Assembly: GCF_040954645.1 (NCBI RefSeq) | Contig: NC_092813.1 | Location: 17,834,136 to 17,898,135, forward strand | Direction of reading: 5' to 3' | From: Diabrotica undecimpunctata | Taxonomy: Eukaryota > Arthropoda > Insecta > Coleoptera > Chrysomelidae | Length of the DNA stretch: 64,000 bases | In this document: positions 47,997-61,337 of the stretch, in pieces | How positions within the stretch are numbered: position 1 is the stretch's first letter | How the letters are laid out: every line of letters begins with the position of its first letter | Notes under the pieces: generated by a model | Seen by the model: the letters and a program-made list of their open reading frames with translations, nothing else | What the model was told of the DNA's origin: nothing | Database searches by the model: none | Translations under genes and position numbers: made by a program

Positions 47997-50511
47997 CCCG
48001 GCGACTGTGTGGTGAAATTTTCTGACAGGAGCTGTGTGTTGGGGTAATTATCACCCCATTTTTTTTATTTGTTAAGTTGAGAAAATATTTTATTTTTACA
48101 TGCAACCTTAAGATTTTAAATCATGGTTTTATTGTTATATAATCTTTTTCAAAGATAATTCATTTAAAAAATTTCCGTTAAAAATTCAATGATTTAAAAA
48201 ATATACTAAAATTTAGTTTATATTTAAACCACTATCATAATTTTTGTTACCAAAATTTTTATTAAAGATATAGAATAACAAAAAATACAATTTTTATAAA
48301 AAGTAACTATAAACTTTTGTTTAAATAGCATAATTAACAATTATTTGCACATTTAGAACAAAAATATACACAATGTTCAAGACAACGAAAAATGTCACAT
48401 TTCACACATTTTTTTTGGCACTTTCTGTCCTTTCCACGGAGACACACTCCACATCTGGGTGTTGTTCGTTGCTTCTTGGTTGGAGGTCCTTGAGAGTCCT
48501 CTCCGCCATCATTTCTTTTTAGTTTGGCTCTTATGTCTGATGGTATTCTTTGATTTTTACCTCTTTTTTCAATATATGGTTTAATTAGTGCCAAACCAAG
48601 TTCTTTTAAAAAAATCTGCGTTTTAGTTTTTCAGTTGGCTTGTTATGTTGATAAATAACATAACTATTTATTCCTGCATTATTAAGCAGTGAAAAAAAAA
48701 TTGTTAGAGGCCATCGCTTGCTATTACGAGACACATTATATAACGCAGACATTTCGTCAACCATATCTACGCCACCTTTTGTGTGATTATAAAAGTCTAT
48801 AATCTAAGGTTTATTTGAGTCGTGGTCAAATTCTGTATCATGATGAAGTGAAGAAGCTACTAACACTATTTTATTTTTCTTCGGGACAAAGGACACCAAA
48901 GAAATGTCTTTTTTAAATCCGAAAATTGCGTGGTTTTCAGCTCTGTTTTTGGAATTCAAAAAGATTGTCGGTATTTCCCTCTTGTTTTTACGAATAGTTC
49001 AAACAGATGTTAACCGATGTTCAGTAAGCAAATGTTCCATTAGCGGTATGCTGGTAAACCATTTGTCGAATGTAATGTTGCGGTTAGTACCACGGATTGG
49101 ATTTACAAGCCTGTTTACTACATCAAACGGTCTATTACTAAATTGAAAAGGTCCTTCAGGCTGTGAGCCAACATATACCTCTAAATTTAAAATGTAGAAT
49201 GTTTTGGCATCCACTAAGGCAAATATTTTAATTCCATATTTGGACGGCTTATTGGGGATATACTGCCGAAAGAATCAACGTTCCGGAAAAGATTCTAATT
49301 TTTCATCGATCGTCAAGTATCGACTAGGAATAAAATATTGTTGACAATTGGATACAAATCGATCAAAAACAGCTCGTTTAGCTGCCAGTTTATCGACTCT
49401 TTTTCGTTCTTCTCTATTTTCGAATCGTAGGCATTTTAACAGTAATATAAATCTTTGCAGGGACATTGTTAGCCTGAAAATGTCAATTCCTGTTCCATCT
49501 GTAGCCCACAGATCCTCCACATTTAACCTATTGGCTTTATAAACACCTGATAGATATAATAATTCGAAAACTGCACGAATTTCTTCTGCGTCCGTAGACT
49601 TGGTGATATATTTATGTTGGTCATTATAATTCTTAGCGACTAAATTGATTTTTTTATTAGTGCACTGGACAATATCTTCGACAATAATATTATCCATGAA
49701 TAATTCCCAGCAAGAAATGGGCGACTTGCAATATTTTGCATTATTTCGAACACCGGGAAGTAAAGTTATTAAATTTTCTTGTCGTGTTCTAACCGATTTA
49801 TTAGGACAGTTCTTTGCCCATTTTGTTTTCCTATCCCGTCTGATAAAAAAACTTGTCTTATTGTCTTATTTTATTATCTTCAAACTTATTGTTGTCTTGA
49901 GAAGAATCTTCCGCCGATGATTGATTTTTCTGATTAGAACTTCCAGGCTGACAATTTTCCACTGATTGAAGTTGGTTTTCTAAAACATCCTCACTGGGAC
50001 GAAGGCTAACCTACTGACTTTCATTTTCAGATTCGCTTTTTGATCCTAACTCTGATCCAGTTAATTCATCCTGCCAAAGATTCAAGAGAGCTACTTGTTC
50101 TTTCTCCCAACTACGCATATTTCTATACGTCTGAAATTGAAAATATCTAATCAATTTTCAATATTACTACCAATTAAATTATGTTTCTGTTAAAAAAATA
50201 AAGATAAATTGTGCTAGTATAAGAACTTACCTGTTAATAATTAACCGTTGTTGTGGGGTTAAAATTACCCAAAAACTAAATATTACTGCACTTCAACTGT
50301 GTGGTGGGGTTAAAATTACCCAAAAGTCCAAAGAACGCGACACCACTCGTTCAAATCTTATTTATATACTGAAATTTGTGATGCAATACATAATCTGTTA
50401 TATTATGGGAAGGTACTGGTGGCGCCAGATGAATATGGCGATGTTGCCACTATTTTAACAAGCGCTAATTAACGACGTGGTGGATTTTCACCCCACAACA
50501 CAGTTGTCGGG
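47997..50511. mobile_element. piggyBac transposon, decayed
   Basis: Left end CCCGGCGACTGTGTGGTG, right end the complement of CCCGACAACTGTGTTGTG, followed by TTAA at 50512-50515. The left TTAA is AAAA now. Length 2.5 kb is typical. Near the right end two direct repeats of GTGGGGTTAAAATTACCC (about 50260 and 50310) look like subterminal transposase sites. The gene inside is broken. Confidence 0.75.
48334..50121 (-). pseudogene. piggyBac transposase, broken
   Basis: In sense from about 50121: RSWEKEQVALLNLWQDE, an acidic linker, then CWELFMDNIIVEDIVQCTNK (about 49720), AVFELLYLSGVYKANRLNVED, RFVSNCQQYFIPSRYLTIDE, NITFDKWFTSIPLMEHLL, NHTKGGVDMVDEM near 48770, and the Cys-rich C-terminal finger (RCGVCLRGKDRKCQKKCVKC to CSKCANNC, 48334-48460). 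The family catalytic Asp residues fall in the DE of ILTIDE-like, the TFDKWFTS and the GGVDMVD motifs, all still visible. Stops and shifts near 50000, 49790, 49270 and 48800 inactivate it. The element is more complete than the remnant at 16-17 kb and belongs to another lineage. Confidence 0.87.
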
Positions 50512-50515
50512 TTAA

Positions 50516-51200
50516 ATAAAAGATGGCCATAAACAAAAATAAAAAAAGAAATTAAAAAAACTATGAGCTAGAACTTCTAAAAGAAAATAGGTAAAAGAAA
50601 ACCTTGAAAGAGGTGATCGAAGGACCTTAAAAATAAAGAGAAAACATTGAAGCAATGTCTCATAGGGCAATCGTTTTTGAAGAGAATTATAATAATTTAA
50701 TCGATTATATATAATCATTAAAAAAAGGCTTAATGGCTTAATAAATAACTCAAAACGATTTGAAAAGAAGAAATGCAAGACAAAAATGATAAATTCAAGT
50801 GAAGGGAATACAGAAAAATACAAGAAAAGTGAAAAAATCTATACAAAAAATAACAAGATAATTTAATAAGCAAAGTAGAAGATAAAATTTACCACGGGCT
50901 AGTCAATTTAAATATAGAATTACACAAACATTTTATAGGGTTATAAAAAAATGAAAAAAGGAAAAATCTTCGAAACCAAAGAAATTTTATAGCTGATAGA
51001 TACAAATAATATAGACTTACTAATAGATACTTTTAACAAAATGTATCAACCATGAGAAGTATCGAGAGATTGAGTAATAAAGTATTTAATAATTGAATAG
51101 ACTAAACCTCAATGGTATAATAATAAAGTGGCAAGAAAATTGGACGAGAAATAAATTAGCAGAATAGGTACTTAGTTATGTGAATAGGGACAGTACAATA
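50516..51200 (+). repeat. Dispersed block S, copy 1
   Basis: Aligns over most of its length with 61338-61840 (AGATGGCCATAAACAAAAAT, CCTTGAAAGAGGTGAT, AGGGAATACAGAAAAATACA). It may be a decayed LINE: weak RT-like words (IDTNNIDLLIDTFNKMY) appear near 51000, but there are many stops. Confidence 0.5.
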
Positions 51201-52600
51201 AAACGCAATAACTTTTGCCGTCGTCACCTGGGTTTAAAATCAATAATAGAAACAGAATTAGACGAATGAAAGCATAATTTATTATGAAACAAAAGGACTA
51301 CTTATGAATTTTACGAAATAGCCAAAACTCAAAATTATTAAATTTGCAATTATTAAAAAAATTAGCTAAAACTCAGTAATAAATAAGGAAAATCATATTT
51401 ACCCTTAAAATACCAGCTTTAAGAAAAATGAGATTGTCGAAGATTTGCGTTCCATGGTAATATTTTACACTAAACAAATGGAACGACCAAGAAGCGAGAT
51501 ATTTATAATATGCTAAAGAGCTATGCCTAATTATGATTTATATTCCAATTAAATTATTTACATTTAGATATTATATTCACTGAATTCTTCTCCGACTTGG
51601 TTACAAGTGTTTGAAGTGTTTCATGTTGGCAATTTTTTAAAGCTTACTCAACAATATTATCGTGGTTAGCAACAATCAGTACAGTCATATCAAATATTAA
51701 CTTAAGGTGATATAAAATAAAAGCTATGTAAAAGTGTCTTTCTTGTTTAAAAAATATTCCTGGTGTTCCTGGCTTTATATCCATATTTTACAGGGCCTTT
51801 CTTTAGTTATTTTCCCTTGGGATTTTTATCTTTGTCTTACTTTTACAGCTCGATCATTCGGCATTTTTTATGAATGACCAAGCTAGTTTATTCTTGGCTG
51901 CATGACCCAAGTTTTATTAATCTTTTTGTATTCACGAATCCCGCTTTCTGCAACAATCTCTTTAGCTCGTGATTTAATTTGATTCGTTAATTTATTTTAT
52001 TAAGTTAAAAAAAATACCTATGTAGCGAAAATATCTAAAACATAATAGAATCAAAAAATATTATGGATGTAAAATACAACAAAAAAAATTACTTAAACAC
52101 AAAGTGCAAATCGCAAAGGAAAACTCATTGCGGGATTTTACGAAAAAAAAAACAGTAATTAATACTAAGGAAAATGGCAAACTATGTTGTAGGGTACTTA
52201 AATCATATAGAAAAACTAAAACCTCTCAGATAATGACAATTAGAAATGCTTACCTACTAAAACAATAAGGAACATTAATAGATGATAAAATAATTTTTTT
52301 TAAAATCTGTCGTGTAGTCAGCATGAAAGACAAAAAGAAAGAAAGGATTCTGAACATCAACAGCACTTGTAAGAAAGTAGAAAAAGAAATGAAGAAGAAT
52401 TAAAATAAAAAATATGCACTAAAGAAATAAAATGTTCATGCTCGTGTAACACACGGGAGGAAGTATTCTTATAAATATGATAACAAAGCCTGGACTGAAG
52501 AATTATTTTCAAAACAATAGACGATGGGGAAGATGGGGACAAATCTATAAAATTGGTGACCAAATGAACTAACAATATGAAAAAAAGTACATTTAGGAGA
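51201..52600. other. Unassigned AT-rich interval
   Basis: Possibly more of block S in its first part; nothing else supported. Confidence 0.3.
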
Positions 52601-52762
52601 TTCTATGTTTGACCAGCAAGCAAGAAAGACGTGTTTAGGTAATCATTTTTAGCGCTAGTTAAATAGTAATTATTGAAGTATTATTCTATGTTTGACCAGC
52701 AAGCGAGAAAGACGTGTTTAGGTAATCATTTTTAGCGCTAGTTAAATAGTAATTATTGAAGT
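52601..52762. repeat. 82-bp tandem duplication
   Basis: TTCTATGTTTGACCAGCAAG begins at 52601 and again at 52683; the two units differ at about one internal base and at the edge. They lie upstream of a LINE ORF1, so they could be promoter monomers of that LINE. Confidence 0.85.
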
Positions 52763-52984
52763 AAATTTAAAAGTAATTAAGTATTAAACTAAGTGAAAGT
52801 AATTTGTATATTAAATATTAGAATCGTGAGTAGATAAAATATACTTTTTTCATATATTTGAATTTAGATATTTAAGTAAATCACTGCCATTACTTATAAG
52901 TATTATCCAATTTCCGTGAACTGGTATCATGGAGAAAGCTGTAAAATACCACCGGTTTTAGTTGGATTTTAAATCCATTTAAAA

Positions 52985-54345
52985 GATGTCATCTTCCAGT
53001 CAGCTACCACAAAATGCATCATACTCAAAAGCAGCAGTCAACCACGTAGTATATTAATCCCAAACAGAGATCAAGCTATTCTATTTAAGACTCTAGAGAA
53101 TTGCACAATTAATGACTATCTTGAAAGATTAAGTCAACATTTAGAACCAAAGAATATAAATTTTCGCATTTCGTATATCACACAAAAGAATATGCATATA
53201 ACTATCATCTAAAAACCTAATAGATAAATTCATACTAGAAACAAAGAAGATAATAATAAATGGAAATATACTAGAAGCAAGAAGATTAATAACTCTATGA
53301 GTCCGCTTAATTCTGTCCAATACATGTCAAAGCATACACTCTAACTTAATAATGCACAAATTAATAAAACTACGTTTAAATCCTTTCTTAGACATATCAT
53401 ACCTATAGATAGGAGCAACCAATCCTGCCTTCAGTCATATTCTAAGCTTCTGAATACAAATTTTCGTTTCACCTTTTCCAAACAACTTTGTACTACCTGA
53501 ATCTCTTTTATCATCGAGTTGGAACAAACATCATACCGCATAATTTTTAAAGCTCAAAACGAAATAAATTTGAAATGCATTTTAACTGGACACCAGGCAG
53601 CTAATTGTCCAAATATTTCACCTTCCAGCCATCCTCACAATGATAGTGCAATGCAAAAAGAAATGAGACAAAATTCATCAATAAATCATACTTAACAAGA
53701 TAATCTACAAAATACTCCCACAATCTCAAATACCACTTTCTCCACACTTACTTCGTCTTTTTAAACTAAAATACAAATAGCAACAATCTCAAATTTATCA
53801 ATAAACCAAACCCAATCATGCTCACAACAAAATACATCTATACATTTGACCACTTCTTCAGCTAACACTACAATCGCAACATCTACATCTTGTGAGTCAT
53901 CCTCTAATACCCAGAACCATTAATTTTCCTTAAATAAAACAAGTCAACAATTACCTCCAAATAAAAATACATATATAAATTCTCATAAACTCCAGATCAC
54001 TTCGAACAAAGGAACCAGAAAAAGAACCCTAGAAGATGCAATCACGCCACCCGCCGAAGAAAACTTTGCAAAACCTAAGCTTCAAATAAAGAAAAAAACC
54101 AAAACTGATGATAAAACCAAATCTCCAAACATTATTAGAACCAGTTAGAGAATATGTAGAAAGGGAAAAGCGATTGTTAAGCTTTGATCAAGTGGTGGAT
54201 CTATTCGAAAATATACAAGGATAAAAGACATAATCAGCTTAACAAAATTGTACTCAGAAGACTCTCATGCACTTTTAAAGTTTCTGACGGAATTATATTC
54301 ATACTACATCGACAAAAGAATAAAAACCAACAGCGCCAAATTAAT
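52985..54345 (+). pseudogene. I-type LINE ORF1, decayed
   Basis: Starts MSSSSQLPQNASYSKAAVNH at about 52986, then NRDQAILFKTLENCTINDYL and EPKNINFRISYIT, which align with the intact ORF1 at 62174 (KDQAIIFSAIEGLKLQDYL, DPKNIIFSSRIS). A knuckle relic CILTGHQAANC lies near 53577-53610, and the C-terminus (LLSFDQVVDLFENIQG, about 54170-54225) matches FPLDSQQFTDLLENTHG. Numerous stops break it. The product would coat element RNA. Confidence 0.75.
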
Positions 54346-57300
54346 ATGAAAACTTGGCAAACACATAGGTTTACCCCCTGCAGTGAAAACTTAATTGTCA
54401 ATAAAAATCTGAATCTAATAAACGACGAAAGACCAACCAGATTCAACATACAAAATGGCACATCATATGCAATTGATATTTCTCGGTGTGACCAAATTCT
54501 GTCCACTACGTTAACATGGGACATTTTACCCCACTACCACATTATAATTTATTTAACGCATCAGAAAATCACAAATATCGAATCGCCTATCTCAAAGTGG
54601 AATAATAAAAATGCTGATTGGACTAACTTCACCAAACAGATCAAACAGGACATTAACAAAAACAACTTCACATCATCAAACTATATTGACAAGTTTTTAA
54701 GTACATCTTTACAAACCATCACAGCAGCCGCAGAGACGTATGTAAGAAAAATAAAAATTTAAAAAAAAACATAAACCTCTTCCGTTGTAGACACCTGAAT
54801 GCAGCCAAGCTACAAGAGTGTATAAGAAAGCTTTCAATAGAATAAAGCATCATAAACCAGACAAAAATATAACTGACTACAAAAAACGAAGAGCTAAGTC
54901 AAAATATATTCTGAAAAAGAATAGAAAAGAATCCTGAAAAAAATTCATCTCATCTCCAAATACCTCTTCAAGCACAAGTACAGTTTGGAGAAACCTTAGG
55001 AAAATCTCTGGCAAAAGCCAACCATATAAGATTCTTTTTCTAGCAAAAAATAGCAAAACAATTAGTAACAGAAAAGAAATCGTAAATATGTTAGCAGACC
55101 AATACGAATTAAATTCCAGTGGTGAAAATTACACTGATAATTTTAAGATACATAAAAACAACGTAGAAAAAAACATATTGGGATTCGACGGACATGAGAC
55201 TCACAACCTTAACACGTTTTTTTTTTCCTTCATAGAACTTGCTGAAGCCTTAAACTTTTCCAAAGATTCAAGCCCGGGACCAGACGGTATCCTTTAGCAT
55301 TTCTACTACATCCACCAGACAATGGGAAAAAATTATTACTAGACTTTATAATTTTATCTGGAGTAACCAGGTTTTCCCATCAACTTGGTCCGAAGCAATA
55401 ATACTACCACTTCTTAAACCTAAAAAATCTCGGATATCACCACGGAGTCATATTAACCAATATCTCTACCCAATATTATATGTAAAGTGATAAAGGAAAA
55501 TATTAAATAAAAGGCTGAGATGGTATTTAGAACAACAAAAACTCCTTATTCCACAACAAAGCGGATTTAGGCAAAATCGATCCACTATAGTTAACCTAAT
55601 GGACTTTATAGTCAGGAATACATGAAGAGTTTTCAAATAAACAAGATTGTATCGCAGTCTTTTTTGATATTAATAAAGCTTATGGTACTGTCTGGTGTTT
55701 CAATATTGAAATTGCATAATTGGAATAGTAGATCCAATATGCTAAAATTTATTTAAAATTTTCTTTAATCTCGCAGCTTTATAGTTTGATCAGACAACGT
55801 TAACTCAGATAAAAAAGTTCAAGAGAACGGAGTACCACAAGGATCAGTTATAAGCTCAACCACTTTTTTAATAGCCATAAGCGACATACTTCAAAAATGC
55901 TCACCGATTATTAAAGGAAGATTATACGCTGATGACTTAGTTTTACTTCCCAAAGGAAAAAACTCTGCATCTATTTAAAAACATTTACAACAAACAATCA
56001 ATCAGTTAGAATTATGGCCTAGGACAATCGGATTACAAAAACCCTCAGTTTCACAAATGATATCAGATTTTCAGGTATGGTTTTCGACCAAAAGCTCTCC
56101 TGGAAAAAACATACAGAAGAACTGAAAAATCATGTAAAGCAGGAATAAATTTTATGAAAACTATTTCCAGCAAATTCTGGGAATCAGATCAAAATACGCT
56201 ATTACATGTTTATAAATTTTTAGTTAAATCCAAACTCGACTAAGGTACGATAGTTTATTCATCAAGCCAAAAATCAGCACTAAAAACCTTAGAAACTGTT
56301 CAAAACAAAGCTCTACGAATAGCTACAGCTGCGTTTCAAACGACACCAGTTGAAAGTTTACAATGCTTAACAGTAGAAACACCCCTAAGTTTACGATGCA
56401 AATACCTTTCTCTCTCATATGCTTCTAAAACATCTAGTAATAAAAAATACCCTAACTATACCAATACGTTCTCAGGTCGATTTCAAGACACTTTCTCTAC
56501 AACAAGACTAGATCCACCATTTTACGAAAGAGTTAGAAGAAACCTTCATGACCTACATCTTGAATTTCCTAAAGTTCTCCCAATAAATTTCCTAACTTCT
56601 CCACCTTGGTTAATACCAATTTCCAAGATTAATACTAACCTTAGTATATATAAAAAATTGAGACTATAACAGACCCGATTAAACAATCATTCCTAATAGA
56701 AATGGAAACTTATAAAAATCACTATAAGTTATACACTGACGCATCCAAATCTTCAGAAGTTGTTGGTGCAGCCATCCTCACACCCAATACATCCTTCAAA
56801 TTTAAATTCAATTCCATTACTTCATCATACACTGCAGAGTTGTTTGCAATAGTACAAGCACTTATCCACATAAAAGAGTCGAAACAGTCCCCGTCTCTCA
56901 TAATAACCGATTCACTAAGCTCACTTCGCACTATCAAACGTTTATATACCAATAATCCAATTGCTTTACATATCCAATCAGTAACAGAGATTATAGATAA
57001 TAATAAGATCACCGTTGTCTTTATGTTTGTTAAATCACATTTAGGTATACAAGGAAATGAAGAAGCAGATGAACTAGCCCACTTAGAATCCTTCAGCCAG
57101 GACTCCATTCTTATTAATGAGGTTTCTTCAGATGACTTTAAGTCAAAAATAAAACATAAAGTATTAAGTGCGTGGCAAAATAAGTGGAGTACATCACAAA
57201 ATAAACTCAAGGAAATCAAACAATTAGTGAAACCGTGGCTCCAACCCACAGTGAATAGACACGACCAAGTGAGAATAACACGTTTGCGACTAGGACACAG

Positions 57301-57526
57301 TAACTGTACACATAAACACCTCTTTACGCGAACTGTGCCGCCAATGTGTGAAAATTGTCAAGTAACACTCTGTGTGAAGCATATACTAACTCAGTGCAAA
57401 ACATATGAAGCAGCAAGAAAGAGCCACACTATCCCAAATAATATAAAGGAAGCCTTAGGAAAAAACATGAATATTAAAAACACAATAAGTTATCTTAAAG
57501 ACTCAGGACTGTACCAATTATTGTAA
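54346..57526 (+). pseudogene. I-type LINE ORF2 (EN remnant, RT, RNase H), decayed
   Basis: Only the end of the endonuclease remains (NLINDERPTRFNIQNGTSYA, SRCDQILS), after which come SKDSSPGPDGIL (55270), IPQQSGFRQNRSTIVNLM, VFFDINKAYGTVW (55660), ENGVPQGSVISSTTFLIAIS and the catalytic RLYADDLVLLP near 55920. Then SKLDYGTIVYSSSQKSALKT and the open RNase H region from 56702. Many stops and shifts lie before 56700. The first half of the endonuclease is deleted where ORF1 ends, at about 54350. Confidence 0.83.
56702..57526 (+). CDS. RNase H domain and C-terminal tail of the I-type LINE
   Basis: 274 residues still open. RNase H removes element RNA from the cDNA hybrid. Motifs: LYTDASKSSEVVGAAIL (first Asp near 12), TAELFAIVQAL (Glu), IITDSLSSLRT (Asp) and SHLGIQGNEEADELAH (His, Asp). 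The tail has WLQPTVNRHDQVRITRLRLG and a CCHC-like PPMCENCQVTLCVKHILTQC. In the parent element this is the end of one long ORF2 product, and the Met at 56702 is probably internal, so it is unlikely to be made as a separate protein. Confidence 0.8.
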   Translation: METYKNHYKLYTDASKSSEVVGAAILTPNTSFKFKFNSITSSYTAELFAIVQALIHIKESKQSPSLIITDSLSSLRTIKRLYTNNPIALHIQSVTEIIDNNKITVVFMFVKSHLGIQGNEEADELAHLESFSQDSILINEVSSDDFKSKIKHKVLSAWQNKWSTSQNKLKEIKQLVKPWLQPTVNRHDQVRITRLRLGHSNCTHKHLFTRTVPPMCENCQVTLCVKHILTQCKTYEAARKSHTIPNNIKEALGKNMNIKNTISYLKDSGLYQLL

Positions 57527-58100
57527 TTTTTTCTTACTTTACGTGTATTGTATTTTTTAGGTCGCTAATAACGCTGGTGGTTACAGCGTAAATAAATACA
57601 AAAAAAGGTACATTATTGATTTAAAAACCACAACAAGTATTACTCTCTAATTTTGGTACTTGATGGCAGCTAATAATAAGAAAGAGCTACATATAATATC
57701 TAAAAACACGAAGAATGCCGAATTAGGTATGAAACTAAAATAAATAAACTAAAAACAAATGTATCTAATGTTAGAAGAAGAGAACAAAAATAAATCTATC
57801 TAATATTGGCAGAAGACAAACATAAAAGTCATAATATTGGAGAACACCGAAATAGTAGTAACTTGGGAGTCGTTTTGAACGGAAATGACATATTTGAAAA
57901 AATAATAAAACTATATCATTTAGTCAACAATATAGTGTGAAACAAATCTGTGTATGTATCTGTGCCAAAGGAGATTCTATAAAATTTTATAATATATATT
58001 TAAATAAATTTTGAGCAAAATGTAAACTTAATATGATTACTAGCTGTAAATAAATATTTGAACTTGGCAGGAAAAATTAACATTTTTAGATAAGCAAATC
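57527..58100. other. LINE 3' tail and unassigned interval
   Basis: GTCGCTAATAACGCTGGTGG and GTAAATAAATAC near 57561-57600 look like the end of the I-type LINE. The rest is AT-rich without support. Confidence 0.4.
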
Positions 58101-58107
58101 GATACAA

Positions 58108-58683
58108 GGCAAGACAGCCCATGGAGGTACAGCAATCTTGATCAAACAATCAATTAAACATTTCATGATGGAAAGTTATATAACAGACTGTATCCAAGCT
58201 ACAGTAATTAAAGTGTGCTCATTACCTTACGAAATAACAATAGCAGCAGTATATTGCCCTTCAAAGCATAATTTAAAAAAAAACGATTTCGGATCCTTCT
58301 TCAATACTCTAGGTCCAACATTTATCGCAGCTGGTGACTTTAATGGTAAACACACTTACTGGGGATCAAGATTAATAACAACAAAGCGGAGAGAGCTCTA
58401 TAGCTTAATGCAAGTAAATAAATACTCATATTTATCAACAGGAACACCAACGTACTGGCCAACGGACCACAAAAAAAGACCAGACCTCTTAGATTTTTGC
58501 ATCATAAAAGGAATATCTAACACCTTTATGGACATAGTTCCAAGTTATGATCTATCTTCAGATCATTCACCAATGCAACAATTAGCACATGCGTTATTAA
58601 CAAACAACCTACTCCAAAACTGCATGGACCTAGAACAGATTGGAACCTTTACCAAAAAATACTGGATGAAAACATTAAACTAA
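58108..58683 (+). pseudogene. Jockey-type LINE endonuclease part
   Basis: GKTAHGGTAILIKQSIKHF starts in frame at about 58106, ahead of the first Met at 58138. Then IAAVYCPSKHN, FIAAGDFNGKHTYWGSRL (GDFN catalytic), KRRELYSLM and SYDLSSDHSPM. The N-terminal QE motif is lacking, so the copy is truncated at about 58100. The frame ends at TAA 58681, and the RT continues in another frame 60 bases on. Confidence 0.82.
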
Positions 58684-58742
58684 ATGTAAGACTAAAAAGC
58701 CCTTCAGAAATAGAAGCAGCTACAAACAACCTTATAACTTTA

Positions 58743-59807
58743 TTGCAAAACGCTGCAAAAGAAGCGACACCGAACGATGCAGATAAAAATAAAATCGAGA
58801 AAAGAATAAATGTTCCATTAGAAATTAAAAAGCTCATTGCTGAAAAAAGAAGAGCAAGAGCCAAATGGCAACAAAGTCGGAACCCAGCGGATAAAACGTT
58901 TTACAATCGCTTAACCAATAAATTAAAAACACAACTAAAAATTGCAAGAGAAGAGTCAGTCAAAAAATATGTAACACAACTTAATAGATACGACCATTCA
59001 ATATGGAAACCAATCAAATCATCCTTAAAACCTCAAGCAATATCCCCACCAGTAAGAAAAACTACAGACACACAGAACCAATGGGCAAGAAGCGATAAAG
59101 AAAAATCAGAATTATTTGCCGAACATTTAGCAACAGTATTTCAATCACACAACAATGAAGAAGATCAAGAAATTAATAATTATTTAAACGCAGAACAACC
59201 ATCAGTAAATCCAATAAAATTAACAACACCCACAGAACTTAAAGAAGAAATCTTAAATATCAAAAAGTCACCAGGAATTGACCTAATAACACCAAAAATG
59301 CTAAAAGAATTACCAAAAAAAGGTATAGTAATCCTTACATATATATTTAACGCAATATTTAGATGTAATTATTGGCCTAACAATCTAAAAATTGCAAAAA
59401 TACTATTATTCCCAAAACCAGGAAAGGATCCAAGTGAAGTCTCATCCTATCGACCTATCAGTCTGTTATTAACAATCTCCAAATTACTAGAAAAACTTTT
59501 AATAAAAAGAATAGATCCAGACTTTACAGGCGCAGATTGGATACCAAATTATCAGTTTGGATTTCGACGAGAACACTCAACTATCCAGCAATGCCACCGA
59601 ATAACCCATAAAATCAATTCCGCATTAGAAGAAAAGGAATATTGCCCAATGGTATCACTAGATATACGTCAAGCTTTTGATAAGGTTTGGCATAGAGGAC
59701 TTCTTTATAAAATTAAACAAATATTACCACCGTTCTTTCGAATACTTACATCATACTTGGTAAACCGACACATAAGTCTGAATAATAGCAACAAAGACAC
59801 GATCTAA
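58743..59807 (+). pseudogene. Jockey-type LINE reverse transcriptase, 3'-truncated
   Basis: 354 open residues. KKLIAEKRRARAKWQQSRNP (linker), IKKSPGIDLITPKMLKELP, AKILLFPKPGKDPSEVSSYR, PISLLLTISKLLEKLLIKRI, YQFGFRREHSTIQQCHRITH, VSLDIRQAFDKVWHRGLLYK. It ends before the GVPQGSVLGP and catalytic ADD motifs, so no active enzyme can come from it. The match to the dead fragment at 44348-44835 puts both in the Jockey clade. Sequence after 59807 is not recognisable as the rest of the RT, so the loss is a deletion, not a shift. Confidence 0.87.
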
Positions 59808-61337
59808 TGTTCCTTTGGAAATGCCTCTATATTCGTTTTTTTATGTTTTTGTATTCGTCATCTCCCCAATTTTAATCAGCCGTTTAACGTCACAGTACGA
59901 TGACCCCTTACGTCCCACCATAAAAGAGACAAAAATAACCAGGATAAAGGGATCTTATAATCGTTGTCTCATAAGAAACAACATGGGAAGCATCCATCAA
60001 ATATGCCGTTCTCTTGCTGTTTTAAAGAGACTATAAGGTGTACCCTAAATAGTTATGTACAATGAAAATTACATAAAAATCCAAGCAGCATATCAACATT
60101 TAAATCAAGAATATGTTCTAAGCAAAAATTTATAAAATTCAAGAATTTAAACTTATCAAAAATTAATAGCATAAGTTAAAAGCAAGCATAATATTTAAAA
60201 GATAATTTATTTTAAAATATAAGAGGTAAACTTTAAACTAACATGAAAATAAAATAAGAAATGAAAAAATGATTTTTAACTACGAAGCAAAATAAAATTT
60301 TAGGTCAAAATAATATTTATAATACACTTATAGTCAGCGTATACTAGTAATAAAAAGATACCTAGCTTTTTGTAAATAATTAGTTTCACCATTATGCTGA
60401 CGACTTCTCAAAAATGGTAGATGATATGTTCACAAAATTATGCGAAGAATTTAATAACATAAGCAAATACAATGATTAAATTAAAATTTAATTCTCTTGG
60501 CTGTACTACAACTGAGAAATGGTGTATATAAAAAAGCATAGTTTATATAAAAAAAAAGAAAAAATGTTCATTAATGAAAACGACAAATTTGAACATAATA
60601 CAATAAATTTATAAAGAAGAGAAAGAAAAATGGAAAGCAAAGGACTCTTAAAAAGGTTGAGTTGAAAAGTGAAACTAATGAAAGTAATAATTGTGATGAA
60701 AAACATTAACAATTTTTGGTAGGAAACACTTTGGACATACATGGAACTGAGAAAAGTAAATTTTTAAATATAGGCAAATAATTACACCCAAATAAAATCA
60801 ATATTTAAACAAAGCAACAAATAAAGTAAAATATTTAAGTGAAAAGATAGAAAAAAGTATTATTCCATTTTAAAACCTTTAAAAAATTCCCGTTTAAAAC
60901 CTGTGACCTTTAAACTAACAATAAATGGGGATGAGGTTGAAAAAAATAAGTTCTATCACATGCAATGGTGGAAATACTTCCAAATTTAACCCAACAGTAG
61001 TTTTAAAGTTTAAACTAGAAGTAAAGAAGAAATATGAAAAATTATATAAACGTATGTAAGGTAGATTAGCTTCAATATGAGTAGGCGTTTAACCTCCCTT
61101 ACACTCGACCTAAGAGGGCTATTGTGGCTAATCGACAGTAGAAAATACACCTAATACAAAACAACTACCAAAAATGGAAAAATATTATTCATTTTGCCAT
61201 TGGACGTAAAATAAAATTTTAGAACTTCCAACACACACAAAAATATACATAATATTAAACCAAATTGATGTGGTATTAACGAGATCACTTTTAAAAACAA
61301 TGCAGGGTAAGATTAAAAGAAGATCACACAAATTTAA
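59808..61337. other. Unassigned AT-rich interval
   Basis: No supported gene; a YDDPLRPT word near 59900 was not convincing. Confidence 0.35.

Noticed and set aside
59815..60036. 73-codon frame after the Jockey RT
   Set aside because: Does not match the missing RT part or any motif I know.
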